From assembly GCF_026153515.1 (NCBI RefSeq), contig NZ_CP110644.1, positions 656,501-720,500 of the forward strand: a DNA stretch of 64,000 nt, in the 5' to 3' direction. Position numbers and translations under genes: made by a program. The notes below the pieces were generated by a model, which saw only the letters and a list, made by a program, of their open reading frames with translations, was not told the DNA's origin and did not search any database. Positions 46,725 to 55,025 of this stretch are shown one piece after another. Numbering within the stretch: the stretch's first letter is position 1; every line of letters begins with the position of its first letter. Origin of the DNA: Pseudomonas sp. KU26590. GTDB lineage: Bacteria > Pseudomonadota > Gammaproteobacteria > Pseudomonadales > Pseudomonadaceae.

Positions 46725-48358
46725 TTGTCCGCCGCAAAACCTGTAGGAGCGCGCTTGCCCGCGAAGACTTGAGTTCGGACGACGGAGATACGTCGGCTGT
46801 ACCGGCCCGTTCGCGGGCAAGCGCGCTCCTACGCCTTCGGCAGAAGCGGGTTTAGCGCAGCCTTGGCAGTGCACATCAACGAGCAAATCTGGATACGACG
46901 TTATTCACGCGGGCAGTCGTGAATTTGGCGTCCGCCGCAAAACCTGTAGGAGCGCGCTTGCCCGCGAAGACTTTGGTTCAGACGATAGAGATGCTTGGGC
47001 TCCACTGGCCCGTTCGCGGGCAAGCGCGCTCCTACGCCTTCGGCAGAAGCCGGTTCGGCGCAGCATTGGCAGTGCACCTCAATGAGCAAATCTGGATGCG
47101 GCGTTATTCGCGCGGGCAGTCGTGAATTTGGCGTTTGCCGCAAACCTGTAGGAGCACGCTTGCCCGCGAAGACTTTGGTTCAGACGATAGAGATGCTTGG
47201 GCTGCACTGGCCTGTTCGCGGGCAAGCGCGCTCCTACGCCTTCGGCAGAAGCGGGTTTAGCGCAGCCTTGGCAGTGCGCCTCAACGAGCAAATCTGGATG
47301 CGACGTTATTCACGCGGGCAGACGTGGATTTGGCGTTCGCCGCAAAACCTGTAGGAGCGCGCTTGCCCGCGAAGGCTTCGGTTCGGACGATAGAGATGCG
47401 TCGGCTGTACCGGCCTGTTCGCGGGCAAGCGCGCTCCTACGCCTTCGGCAGAAGCCGGTTCGGCGCAGCATTGGCAGTGCACCTCAACGAGCAAATCTGG
47501 AAGCGGCGTTATTCACGCGGGCAGTCGTGAATTTGGCGTCCGCCGCAAAACCTGTAGGAGCGCGCTTGCCCGCGAAAAAATCTCACAGCCACACAGCATC
47601 CCAGAGCGGATAATCGCCCACGCGTTTCACCAGACCGGCCCGCAACGGATTGGCTACGATGTAACGCGCAACGGCCTGCAAATCTTCCTCCCGCCGGACC
47701 GCCCGGTCGTGATAACCCTTCTGCCATACCCGAAACGGTGTGTGGCCCGCCCGCATGATCGCCAGCGCGCTGCCGGATTTAACCCGGCGCACCAGCATTC
47801 CCAAGGTTCCCTCTCTCAACACCACGAGCCAGTGAAAATGGTCCGGCATGACAACCCACGCCAGAGACTCTGCAATCCCGGCCTGCTGGGCTCGTCGAAA
47901 CTCCTCGACTACCAACCGACCTGTGCGCCAGTTGAAGAAAAGAGGTTGTCGGCCATGCACCACGGAGGTCAGAAGATAAATCTGCCCTACTCCCGAGTAA
48001 CGGCCTAGCCGCAGATCAGCGCTTCTTTGTGACATTGGCATTCCTTCGCGCAGTGAAGTGTGCGGAATCAGGCTAGTGCACGGACGATCATCCCTGCGGC
48101 AAACAAATATTCCGGATGTGTCCGTGATGACGCGTTCGCGGGCAAGCGCGCTCCTACGCCTTCGGCAGAAGCGGGTTCGGCGCAGCATTGGCAGTGCACC
48201 TCAACGAGGAAATCTGGATGCGGCGTTATTCTCGGGGGCAGACGTGAATTTGGCGTCTGCCGCAAAACCTGTAGGAGCGCGCTTGCCCGCGAAGGCTTTG
48301 GTTCGGACGATAGAGATATTTGGGCTGCACCGGCCTCTTCGCGGGCAAGCGCGCTCCC
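46725..48358. repeat. Tandem array of ~203-bp units, each containing a REPIN, interrupted by a RAYT gene
   Basis: Unit starts (CCTGTAGG) are at 46740, 46943, 47145, 47348, 47551 and 48268, with spacings 203, 202, 203, 203 and 717 bp. Each unit holds an inverted REP pair of the GCGCGCTTGCCCGC family (for example arms 46743-46765 and 46810-46832, 44-nt loop) and a ~110-bp spacer that is repeated too, carrying GCAGCATTGGCAGTGCACCT-like sequence and a small hairpin (ATTCACG/CGTGAAT, partly decayed in some copies). In the fifth unit the loop is replaced by the RAYT gene. The last copy is truncated near 48358. The 914 bp from madM to RAYT hold nothing else. Confidence 0.93.
47583..48035 (-). CDS. 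REP-associated tyrosine transposase (RAYT, Y1 family)
   Basis: A 150-residue Y1-type transposase, domesticated IS200-like. The HUH metal motif is HFH at 66-68 (VVMPDHFHWLVVL), and the likely nucleophile is Tyr125 in ARYIVANPLRAGL; WQKGYHDRA lies between. All catalytic positions look intact. ATG at 48035 was chosen because AAGGA is correctly spaced for it; the ATG at 48041 is too close. The gene sits between REP arms at 47554-47576 and 48135-48157, so it should recognise the GCGCGC family. Its stop codon is six bases from the left arm. Confidence 0.92.
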   Translation of the reverse strand: MSQRSADLRLGRYSGVGQIYLLTSVVHGRQPLFFNWRTGRLVVEEFRRAQQAGIAESLAWVVMPDHFHWLVVLREGTLGMLVRRVKSGSALAIMRAGHTPFRVWQKGYHDRAVRREEDLQAVARYIVANPLRAGLVKRVGDYPLWDAVWL

Positions 48359-48371
48359 AGAGAGGGGCGGC

Positions 48372-49292
48372 TCAGGCCTGGGCCAGCCGGTTCGAGTACA
48401 TCCGGCACTCCGCAAGCAGCGCGAGCAAATTGGGGTCCCGTTCGCGGGATTTGAGGAAGACCAGACCGATGTGCTGCTGCATGCGATAACGCTGTTGCAA
48501 TGGAATCAGCCGCACACGGTTTTCATACACCGCCGCAATCCTCCCCGGCAGCAGCGCGTAACCCACACCCGAGCTGACCATGCTCAGCAGCGTGAAGATG
48601 TCGTTGACCTGCATCGCCACTTTCGGCTCGAAGCCTGCCTGTTGAAACACCATCGCCCCATCACGATGGGTCGCGAAACCTTGCGTCAGGGTAATGAACG
48701 TCGCTTCGCGCAGATCGCCCAGGTTCACTTCGCTTTGCTGGGCGAAGGGGGAATCCACCGGGGCCGCGAGGAAGATGTCGTCTGAGAACAGTGGCAAATG
48801 CTCGCAATCCGGATCACTCACGGATTCGTTCAGCGACACCAGAATCGCATCCACTTCCATGTTCTTCAGCTTGTAGAAGAGGTCGATGTTCGAGCCCAGA
48901 ATCAGGTCGATGTTGAGTTCGCTGCGGCGGATCTTCAGGCCCATGATCAGCTGCGGCACGGTTTTGACCGTCAGGGAGTACAGCGCCCCCAGCTTGAACC
49001 GCGCCGCTGAAAACCCGGCCGCCTGCCGCGTTTGCTCAATGGTACTGAGCACGTCCTGCACCAGCTTCTGCGCGCGCTCCTCCAGCACGTAAGCGCCTTC
49101 GAGCGGCGTAAGGTTGCGGCCCTCATGCTTGAACAGCGGGCAACGCAAGGCGCTCTCCAGCGAATGAATCGCCCGATGCACACTGACCGTACTCGTCTGC
49201 AGCTCCGCCGCCGCCCTGGCCAGATTGCCGGTGCGCATGAACGCCAGAAAAATTTCCAGCTTCTTGAGGGTCAGCTCTTCGTCGATCTGCAT
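48372..49292 (-). CDS. mdcR: LysR-type regulator of malonate utilisation MdcR
   Basis: A 306-residue LysR regulator. N-terminal winged HTH: LTLKKLEIFLAFMRTGNLAR then AAELQTSTVSVHRAIHSLE. The effector domain follows from about 90. The start MQIDEELTLKKLEIFLAF and HEGRNLTPLEGAYVLEERAQ resemble MdcR as I recall it. The location just beyond mdc-madLM supports this, although it is on the opposite strand and separated by the REPIN array. It probably activates mdcA in response to malonate. ATG at 49292. Confidence 0.82.
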   Translation of the reverse strand: MQIDEELTLKKLEIFLAFMRTGNLARAAAELQTSTVSVHRAIHSLESALRCPLFKHEGRNLTPLEGAYVLEERAQKLVQDVLSTIEQTRQAAGFSAARFKLGALYSLTVKTVPQLIMGLKIRRSELNIDLILGSNIDLFYKLKNMEVDAILVSLNESVSDPDCEHLPLFSDDIFLAAPVDSPFAQQSEVNLGDLREATFITLTQGFATHRDGAMVFQQAGFEPKVAMQVNDIFTLLSMVSSGVGYALLPGRIAAVYENRVRLIPLQQRYRMQQHIGLVFLKSRERDPNLLALLAECRMYSNRLAQA

Positions 49293-49458
49293 CGTGGGGG
49301 CCCGCGCCGGGTTCTTGTTTTGAGAGCGCCCGATTGTGCCGAAGAGATCGGCGGCTGGCTGCATTAAATTCTCGATAACACGACACAATGCGTTGTCATT
49401 GCGGTTCAGAAGCAGGACCCTTGACGCGTGTCATGCCATTCAGAGAGGTCGTTTGCGG

Positions 49459-50076
49459 ATGTACTACGGAGAAAAATTCAACGCCTGGACCCATTTGGTC
49501 GGCGCGATTCTGGCGACGATCGGTGCGGTGTGGATGCTGGTTGTCGCGACGATGACCGGGGATATCTGGAAGATCGTCAGCGTCGCGGTCTACGGTGTGG
49601 CGCTGGTGATGCTGTACAGCGCGTCCACGGTCTATCACAGCGTTCGCGGCCGGGCGAAAGTGATCATGCAAAAGGTTGATCACTTTTCGATCTATTTGCT
49701 CATCGCCGGCAGCTACACGCCGTTTTGCCTGGTGACGCTGCACGGGACGTGGGGCTGGACATTGTTCGGCATCGTCTGGGCGCTGGCGATCATCGGCATT
49801 TTGCAGGAGATCAAGCCTCGTTCCGAAGCGCGGGTGATGTCCATTGTCATTTACGCCGTGATGGGCTGGATCGTACTGGTTGCGGTCAAGCCGCTGATCG
49901 CTGCGCTGGGTATGGCCGGATTCATCTGGCTGGCGCTGGGCGGGTTGTTCTACACCGTAGGGATCATCTTCTTCGCGTTCGACACCAAGGTCCGACACTT
50001 TCATGGGGTCTGGCACCTGTTCGTCATCGCTGGCAGCTTGCTGCACTTTGTCGCGATCACGCGTTATGTGTTGTGA
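49459..50076 (+). CDS. Hemolysin III/YqfA family (PAQR-like) membrane protein
   Basis: A 205-residue protein with seven TM helices. N-terminal MYYGEKFNAWTHLVGAILA, the SASTVYHSV motif (His of the putative metal site), DHFSIYLLIAGSYTPFC and the C-terminal HGVWHLFVIAGSLLHFVAI are the hallmarks of the family, in which three His coordinate zinc. Named for a Bacillus cereus hemolysin, but a physiological hydrolase or sensor role is more likely. Divergent from mdcR across 166 bp. Confidence 0.92.
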   Translation: MYYGEKFNAWTHLVGAILATIGAVWMLVVATMTGDIWKIVSVAVYGVALVMLYSASTVYHSVRGRAKVIMQKVDHFSIYLLIAGSYTPFCLVTLHGTWGWTLFGIVWALAIIGILQEIKPRSEARVMSIVIYAVMGWIVLVAVKPLIAALGMAGFIWLALGGLFYTVGIIFFAFDTKVRHFHGVWHLFVIAGSLLHFVAITRYVL

Positions 50077-50156
50077 GGCTATAGCGGTAGACCGCTGAAA
50101 CCCCGGTTCCTACGGATTCTGCGCCAGCCATTGCCTCTGGATTCGACGACGAACGT

Positions 50157-50246
50157 GTAGGAGCGCGCTTGCCCGCGAAGGCATTGGTTAGGACGACAGA
50201 GATGTGTCGCCTGTACCGACCTCTTCGCGGGCAAGCGCGCTCCTAC
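50157..50246. repeat. REPIN (GCGCGCTTGCCCGC family)
   Basis: Left arm GTAGGAGCGCGCTTGCCCGC at 50157, right arm its reverse complement ending at 50246. The loop (ACGACAGAGATGTGTCGCCT region) is similar to loops of the 46.7-48.4 kb array. A decayed GCCGGC-family arm (TCGCCAGCAAGCCGGC) follows at 50297-50312; both are in the 499-bp gap before the ABC operon. Confidence 0.9.
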
Positions 50247-50476
50247 ACTGGGTTACGGCAGACACACAATCTGCGGCGTACACATCCGGCGCCGGCTCGC
50301 CAGCAAGCCGGCCGCAAATGATGTATGCGAGCAATCCATGCGCCGCTTCGGTGCATGGGTCCTTTCAAATCACTGATCATTTTCTGTACACCCACAGCCT
50401 TGCGCGCTTTCACTTCTGCACCAATGCGGATAACTTCCGCACCCGATTGAAGCATTTAATTCATTTATTTTATTTG

Positions 50477-50505
50477 TTGAATTATTTGATTCGTCATCCT
50501 AGTCT
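50477..50505 (+). promoter_or_regulatory. Probable sigma-70 promoter of the ABC/hydrolase cluster
   Basis: TTGAAT (50477-50482), 17-bp spacer, TAGTCT (50500-50505), in a markedly AT-rich stretch. An inverted repeat TAATTCA (50457-50463) / TGAATTA (50478-50484) overlaps the -35 and could be an operator. Confidence 0.5.
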
Positions 50506-50575
50506 GATCCTCGAAACGCCCCCTCTCGTGGTAAGGCGGCCTTCTTGAACTGACTGATCAATCGGGGAGCAAGAC

Positions 50576-51352
50576 ATGAATGTGAAAGTACTCTTGAGCA
50601 TGGCCGTGGCAACCGCCTTTTCCGCATCCACCTGGGCCGCTGACTGGACCGTCGGCGCGAACGTGGGCAACGTGCCGTGGGAGTTTCAGGACGCCAAAGG
50701 CGAGATTGTCGGCTTTGAAGTCGACGTGGTGAAAGAAGTCGCCAAACGCGCCGGCAAGACCGTGGAATTCGTCAACATCCCGTTTAACGGCCTGTTCAGC
50801 GCCGTGCAGTCCAAGCGCGCTGACATCGCCATCTCCTCGATCACCATCACGCCCAAACGCCTTGAATCGGTCGGCTTCGCCCAGCCGTATTACGACAGCG
50901 ACCAATCCCTGTCCGTGCTCGCCAAATCCGGCATCAACGGCCTGAAAGACATGGACGGCAAAGTGGTCGGCGTCGACACCGGCTCCACCGGCGACATGTG
51001 GGTAAACGCCCATCAGGCCGAATACAAATTTAAGGAAGTCTCACGCTACGAAGGGCTGTCGCCTGCGATGCTCGACCTCGCGTCCGGCCGCATGGACGGC
51101 TACGTCAGCGATATCCCGGCGGTCCTGTACTACATCAAGGACAAGCCGCAATACAAAGTCGTCGCGAAAATTCCTACCGGTGAGAAGTACTCGTTGATGC
51201 ACGCCAAGGGCTGGGCATCGGCAGGCCAGGTCAACGACATCATCAGCACGATGAAGAAAGAAGGCGTGATCGCCGACCTGCACAGGAAGTGGTTCGGTGC
51301 CGACGCTGATCCGGAGTCCAGCACCGTCAAAGTGGTCGATGTGCTCAAGTAA
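50576..51352 (+). CDS. ABC transporter periplasmic binding protein, amino-acid type
   Basis: A 258-residue family 3 (polar amino acid) solute-binding protein with a signal peptide (MNVKVLLSMAVATAFSASTWA). Family pattern: GFEVDVVKEVAKRAGKTVEFV near 40-60 and ISSITITPKRLESVGFAQPY, then MDGKVVGVDTGSTGDMW. Ligand cannot be read from the sequence. With permease and ATPase genes following, it forms an importer; the catabolic genes downstream suggest a small N-containing compound. Confidence 0.9.
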   Translation: MNVKVLLSMAVATAFSASTWAADWTVGANVGNVPWEFQDAKGEIVGFEVDVVKEVAKRAGKTVEFVNIPFNGLFSAVQSKRADIAISSITITPKRLESVGFAQPYYDSDQSLSVLAKSGINGLKDMDGKVVGVDTGSTGDMWVNAHQAEYKFKEVSRYEGLSPAMLDLASGRMDGYVSDIPAVLYYIKDKPQYKVVAKIPTGEKYSLMHAKGWASAGQVNDIISTMKKEGVIADLHRKWFGADADPESSTVKVVDVLK

Positions 51353-51404
51353 TCCCTGACCGCTCACGCCCGCGCCCGTCACTGCTCGCCACCAAGGAAT
51401 CGCA

Positions 51405-52082
51405 ATGGAGTTGTTAGAAACGTTCTTCAACTGGAGCGTGTTCGTCGATGCGCTGCCACTGATGCTCCGCGGCCTGGGCGTGACAGTGATGCTTGGCGTG
51501 GTCAGCATCATTCTCGGCCTGGTGGGCGGGCTGGTGCTGGCGATGCTGCGGTTGTACGGGTACGCGCCGGTGCGGTTTCTGGCGCGGGTGTACATCGACG
51601 TGCTGCGCTCGATTCCATTGCTGGTGCTGTTGGTGTTGATCTATTACGCGCTGCCGTTTGTGGGCATTCGCCTGTCGTCGTTCGCGGCGGCCACGGCGGC
51701 GCTGTCACTGGTGTCGTGCGCATATTCAGCGGAGATTTTCCGCTCCGGCATCGAAGCCATTCCACGCGGGCAATTCGAAGCCTCGGCGTCCCAGGGCATG
51801 AGCTTTTTCAACACCATGCGCGACATCATCCTGCCCCAGGCCATGCGCATCGTCATGCCGCCGATGACCAGCAACTGCATCAACGTCATGAAAGACACCG
51901 CGCTGGCGTCCGTCGTGGCGATGCCCGATCTGCTCAAACAAGCCACTCAGGCGCAAGCGCTGTCAGCCAACCCGACACCGCTGGTGGGCGCGGCGGTCAT
52001 GTACCTGTTGCTGCTCTTACCGCTCGTGCAACTGGTGAGCTGGATCGAGCGGCGTAACGGCGCCGGGAGGAAGAGTTCATGA
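51405..52082 (+). CDS. ABC transporter permease, HisM/GlnP type
   Basis: A 225-residue permease of the amino-acid family, five TM segments, with the EAA loop [20 protein letters not shown]. Only one permease gene is present, so it probably works as a homodimer. ATG at 51405 after AAGGA. Overlaps the ATPase gene by 4 bp. Confidence 0.92.
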   Translation: MELLETFFNWSVFVDALPLMLRGLGVTVMLGVVSIILGLVGGLVLAMLRLYGYAPVRFLARVYIDVLRSIPLLVLLVLIYYALPFVGIRLSSFAAATAALSLVSCAYSAEIFRSGIEAIPRGQFEASASQGMSFFNTMRDIILPQAMRIVMPPMTSNCINVMKDTALASVVAMPDLLKQATQAQALSANPTPLVGAAVMYLLLLLPLVQLVSWIERRNGAGRKSS

Positions 52083-52813
52083 GCACCGTCATCGAAATGG
52101 AAGGCGTGGCCAAATTCTACGGGCCATTTCAGGCCCTGACCGACATCAACCTCACCGTCGATCAAGGCGAAGTGGTGGTCATTCTCGGGCCGTCGGGCTC
52201 GGGCAAATCGACACTGATCCGCTGCATCAACCTGCTGGAGGAATATCAGCAGGGCGACATCCGCGTCGGCAGCCAACGCGTTGAAACGGGCCCGAAGCTG
52301 GCCGGCATCCGTTGCGAAGTCGGCATGGTCTTCCAGAATTTCAATCTGTACCCGCACCTCACCGTGCTCGCCAATGTGGCGCTGGCACCGGTGCGTGTGC
52401 GCGGCATGTCGCGCCGTGACGCCAACGAACGCGCGCGCTTGCTGCTGGAGAAAGTCGGCATGGGCGCCCACGCGGCGAAATACCCCAGCCAGTTGTCCGG
52501 CGGTCAGCAGCAGCGTGTGGCCATCGCACGGACCATGGCTATGGAGCCGCGAGTGATTCTGTTCGACGAACCCACATCGGCACTCGACCCGGAGATGGTC
52601 GGCGAAGTGCTGGACGTCATGCAGAACCTCGCCCGCTCCGGCGTGACCATGGTCGTCGTGACCCACGAAATGGGCTTTGCGCGCAAGGTCGCCGACCGGG
52701 TGATCTTCATGGAAAACGGCCGAATCATCGAACAGAACAACCCGCACGATTTCTTCACGGCCCCGCAAGAGCCGAGAACCCGCGCGTTTTTGCAGGCCAT
52801 CCTGCATCACTGA
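52079..52813 (+). CDS. ABC transporter ATP-binding protein, polar amino acid type
   Basis: A 244-residue ABC ATPase. Walker [10 protein letters not shown] near 37-45, signature [12 protein letters not shown], Walker [15 protein letters not shown] and the switch His in [12 protein letters not shown]. These are the standard GlnQ/HisP features. Overlaps the permease gene by 4 bp; the next gene starts 21 bp later. Confidence 0.94.
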   Translation: MSTVIEMEGVAKFYGPFQALTDINLTVDQGEVVVILGPSGSGKSTLIRCINLLEEYQQGDIRVGSQRVETGPKLAGIRCEVGMVFQNFNLYPHLTVLANVALAPVRVRGMSRRDANERARLLLEKVGMGAHAAKYPSQLSGGQQQRVAIARTMAMEPRVILFDEPTSALDPEMVGEVLDVMQNLARSGVTMVVVTHEMGFARKVADRVIFMENGRIIEQNNPHDFFTAPQEPRTRAFLQAILHH

Positions 52814-52834
52814 TCAGACTCTGGAGCTCATCCC

Positions 52835-54082
52835 TTGAATGCCTTGGACATCGATTACGTACGCAGCCAGTTTCCCGCGCTCGGCAGCGGCTATGCCTAC
52901 CTGGACAACGCTGGCGGCTCGGCCGTGCTCAAACCGGTCGCCGAGCGCATCACCGATTACTTGCTCAACAGCGCCGTGCAGTTGGGCGCGTCCTACAGCG
53001 AGTCGGTGGACGCTGGCGCGCGGGTGATGAAGGCGCGGGAATCGGTCGCGCAACTGATCAACGCGCGCTTCCCGGAAGAGTGCGTGATGGGCGGCTCGAC
53101 CACTCATTTGCTGCAAATCCTCTGCCGCGCCATCGCCCCTTCGATCAAGGCCGGCGACGAAATCATCGTCACCAACTGCGACCACGAAGCCAACATCGGG
53201 CCGTGGGTGCGGCTGTGTGAGGAACGCGGCGCGACGTTGCGCGTCTGGGCCGTCAACGCGCAGAGCATGGACCTGGAATTGGCTGATCTGGATGCGCTGC
53301 TCAGCGACAAGACCCGCTACGTGGCCATGACCCATGCGTCGAACATCCTCGGCAGCGTCAACCCGGTCGCCGAAGTGGCGCGTCGGGTGCACGCGGTGGG
53401 CGGCAAGCTGTGCGTCGATGCCGTGGCCTACGCGCCCCATCGGCTGGTCGATGTGCAGGCCAGCGGCGCCGATTATTACGTGTTCAGTTTCTACAAGACC
53501 TTCGGCCCGCACTTCGCTGTGATGTGGGGCAAGCGCGAGGCCTTGCTGGAACTGCCGAGCCTGAACCACTTTTTCATCGGCCAGGAGGTCATTCCCTACA
53601 AGCTGCAGCCCGGCAACTTGAACTACGAGCTGTCCTACGGCTGCATCGGCATCAGCGATTACCTGATCGACATCGGCCAACGCCTCGGTGCCAACGGCAG
53701 CGAACGCCAGTTGATGCAGGCCGCGTTCGATGCCTTCGAAGTGCAGGAAGACCTGCTGGCCGAGACGCTGCTGGCGTTTCTGCGGGAGACGCCGGGCGTA
53801 CGAATCATCGGAAAGTCGCGTGTGACCGACGGCGATCGCGTGCCGACCATTAGCTTTGTGGTGGAAGGCATTCAGTCCGAAGCCATCGTGCGCCGCGTGG
53901 ACAATCACCGCATGGGCATCCGTTTTGGTGACTTCTATGCGCGCCGCCTGATCGAACAGTTGGGTCTGACCCCTTACGGCGGCGTGGTCCGTGTGTCGAT
54001 CGCGCACTACAACAGCGTCGATGAGTTGAATCGTCTGGTGGAGCATCTGGCTCAGGCGATCACAGAACTGCGTCCATCCTGA
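52835..54082 (+). CDS. Class V PLP-dependent enzyme (cysteine desulfurase-like)
   Basis: A 415-residue fold-type I PLP enzyme of aminotransferase class V. Blocks: YAYLDNAGGSAVLKPVAERI at about 20-39, THASNILGSVNPV, and the Schiff-base lysine in YVFSFYKTFGPH. It resembles desulfurase-like proteins that lack partner iron-sulfur genes, so a lyase or transaminase acting on a pathway intermediate is more likely than cluster assembly. The start is TTG at 52835, with GGAG eight bases before; no ATG in frame is nearby. Its place between the transporter and regulator supports a catabolic role. Confidence 0.78.
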   Translation: MNALDIDYVRSQFPALGSGYAYLDNAGGSAVLKPVAERITDYLLNSAVQLGASYSESVDAGARVMKARESVAQLINARFPEECVMGGSTTHLLQILCRAIAPSIKAGDEIIVTNCDHEANIGPWVRLCEERGATLRVWAVNAQSMDLELADLDALLSDKTRYVAMTHASNILGSVNPVAEVARRVHAVGGKLCVDAVAYAPHRLVDVQASGADYYVFSFYKTFGPHFAVMWGKREALLELPSLNHFFIGQEVIPYKLQPGNLNYELSYGCIGISDYLIDIGQRLGANGSERQLMQAAFDAFEVQEDLLAETLLAFLRETPGVRIIGKSRVTDGDRVPTISFVVEGIQSEAIVRRVDNHRMGIRFGDFYARRLIEQLGLTPYGGVVRVSIAHYNSVDELNRLVEHLAQAITELRPS

Positions 54083-54100
54083 CTTCTATCGAGCCTTTTT

Positions 54101-54973
54101 ATGCCTGTACCCCAAACCCTGGCCGAGCTGCGTGCCGCCATCGTCGAACATCAGGAACGCCTGACCGCGCGGCAGCGTGACGCCGCGCATTACCTGAACG
54201 AGCACCCCCACGACGTGGCGCTGAACACGGTCGCGGCGCTGGCGAAAATCTCCGGCATCCCGTCGTCAGCGTTCATTCGGCTGGCCCAGGCGTTGGGCTT
54301 CGGCGGATTCAGCGATCTGCAACGCTTGTTCAAACAACCGTTGCAGCAGGCCGGGCAGGGCAGTTTCAAAGAGCGCATTCGGCACTATCGCGGCGAGCAA
54401 TTGCTCGATGATCCCACCGATGTGGGCGCCATGCTCTCGGCGTTCAGCCGCGCGAATATTGTCTCGCTGGAACACTTGGCCGAAGGCGAGCAAGTCGAGG
54501 CCATCGAGCGCGCCATCGAGCTGTTGGAGCAGGCGAGAACTACCTTCGTGGTCGGCATGCGCCGTTCGTTTCCCATGGCGTCCTACCTGAGTTACGCGCT
54601 CAGCCGCGTAGGGCGTCGTGCCGTACACATCAGCGGTCTGGGCGGCAGCCTGCGTGAACAGGTCGGCGCCCTGCACGGCGATGACGTGCTGGTGGCGGTG
54701 AGTTTTCCGCCGTACGCGCAAGAAACCATTGATGCCTGCGAGCAAGCCGTCGCAGCGGGGACGCCTATCGTGGCGATCACTGACAGCATTCTCAGCCCCA
54801 TCGGACAAACCGCGTCGGTGATGATCGAGGTCAACGACGCCGAGCTGCTGGGCTTCCGTTCCCTGACCGCCGCGTTCTGCATTGCGCAGACCCTGGCCAT
54901 GGGCCTGGCCTTTCGCACCGGTCAGAACCTTGATGGTCCCGACCACGATGCACTGAAAACCATTGACTGCTAA
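54101..54973 (+). CDS. RpiR family transcriptional regulator
   Basis: A 290-residue MurR/RpiR regulator. N-terminal HTH_6 domain (ERLTARQRDAAHYLNEHPHD followed by AALAKISGIPSSAFIRLAQ), C-terminal SIS domain from about 125 (TFVVGMRRSFPMASYLSYAL...AVAAGTPIVAITDSILSPIG). SIS domains bind phosphosugars, but in RpiR regulators near amino-acid genes other ligands are likely. Probably controls the surrounding cluster. ATG 18 bp after the PLP gene. Confidence 0.9.
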   Translation: MPVPQTLAELRAAIVEHQERLTARQRDAAHYLNEHPHDVALNTVAALAKISGIPSSAFIRLAQALGFGGFSDLQRLFKQPLQQAGQGSFKERIRHYRGEQLLDDPTDVGAMLSAFSRANIVSLEHLAEGEQVEAIERAIELLEQARTTFVVGMRRSFPMASYLSYALSRVGRRAVHISGLGGSLREQVGALHGDDVLVAVSFPPYAQETIDACEQAVAAGTPIVAITDSILSPIGQTASVMIEVNDAELLGFRSLTAAFCIAQTLAMGLAFRTGQNLDGPDHDALKTIDC

Positions 54974-55025
54974 GCCCCGGCTTGGCGGTCTGCCGACTGT
55001 TCGAACGTTGCAGGAGTAGGCTTTT

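Noticed and set aside
46919-47613. Several 60-140 residue open frames with shared peptides such as GARLPAKTLVQTIEM
   Set aside because: They are translations of the REP units, open on both strands by composition, and have no ribosome sites.
46725-48358. CRISPR array
   Set aside because: Periodic, but unit is ~203 bp with inverted REP arms, and the stretches between the arms are repeated as well. No variable spacers and no cas genes.
50077-50575. Small gene in the 499-bp gap before the ABC operon
   Set aside because: Open frames here run through the REPIN and the AT-rich promoter stretch without a ribosome site or Pseudomonas-like codon use.
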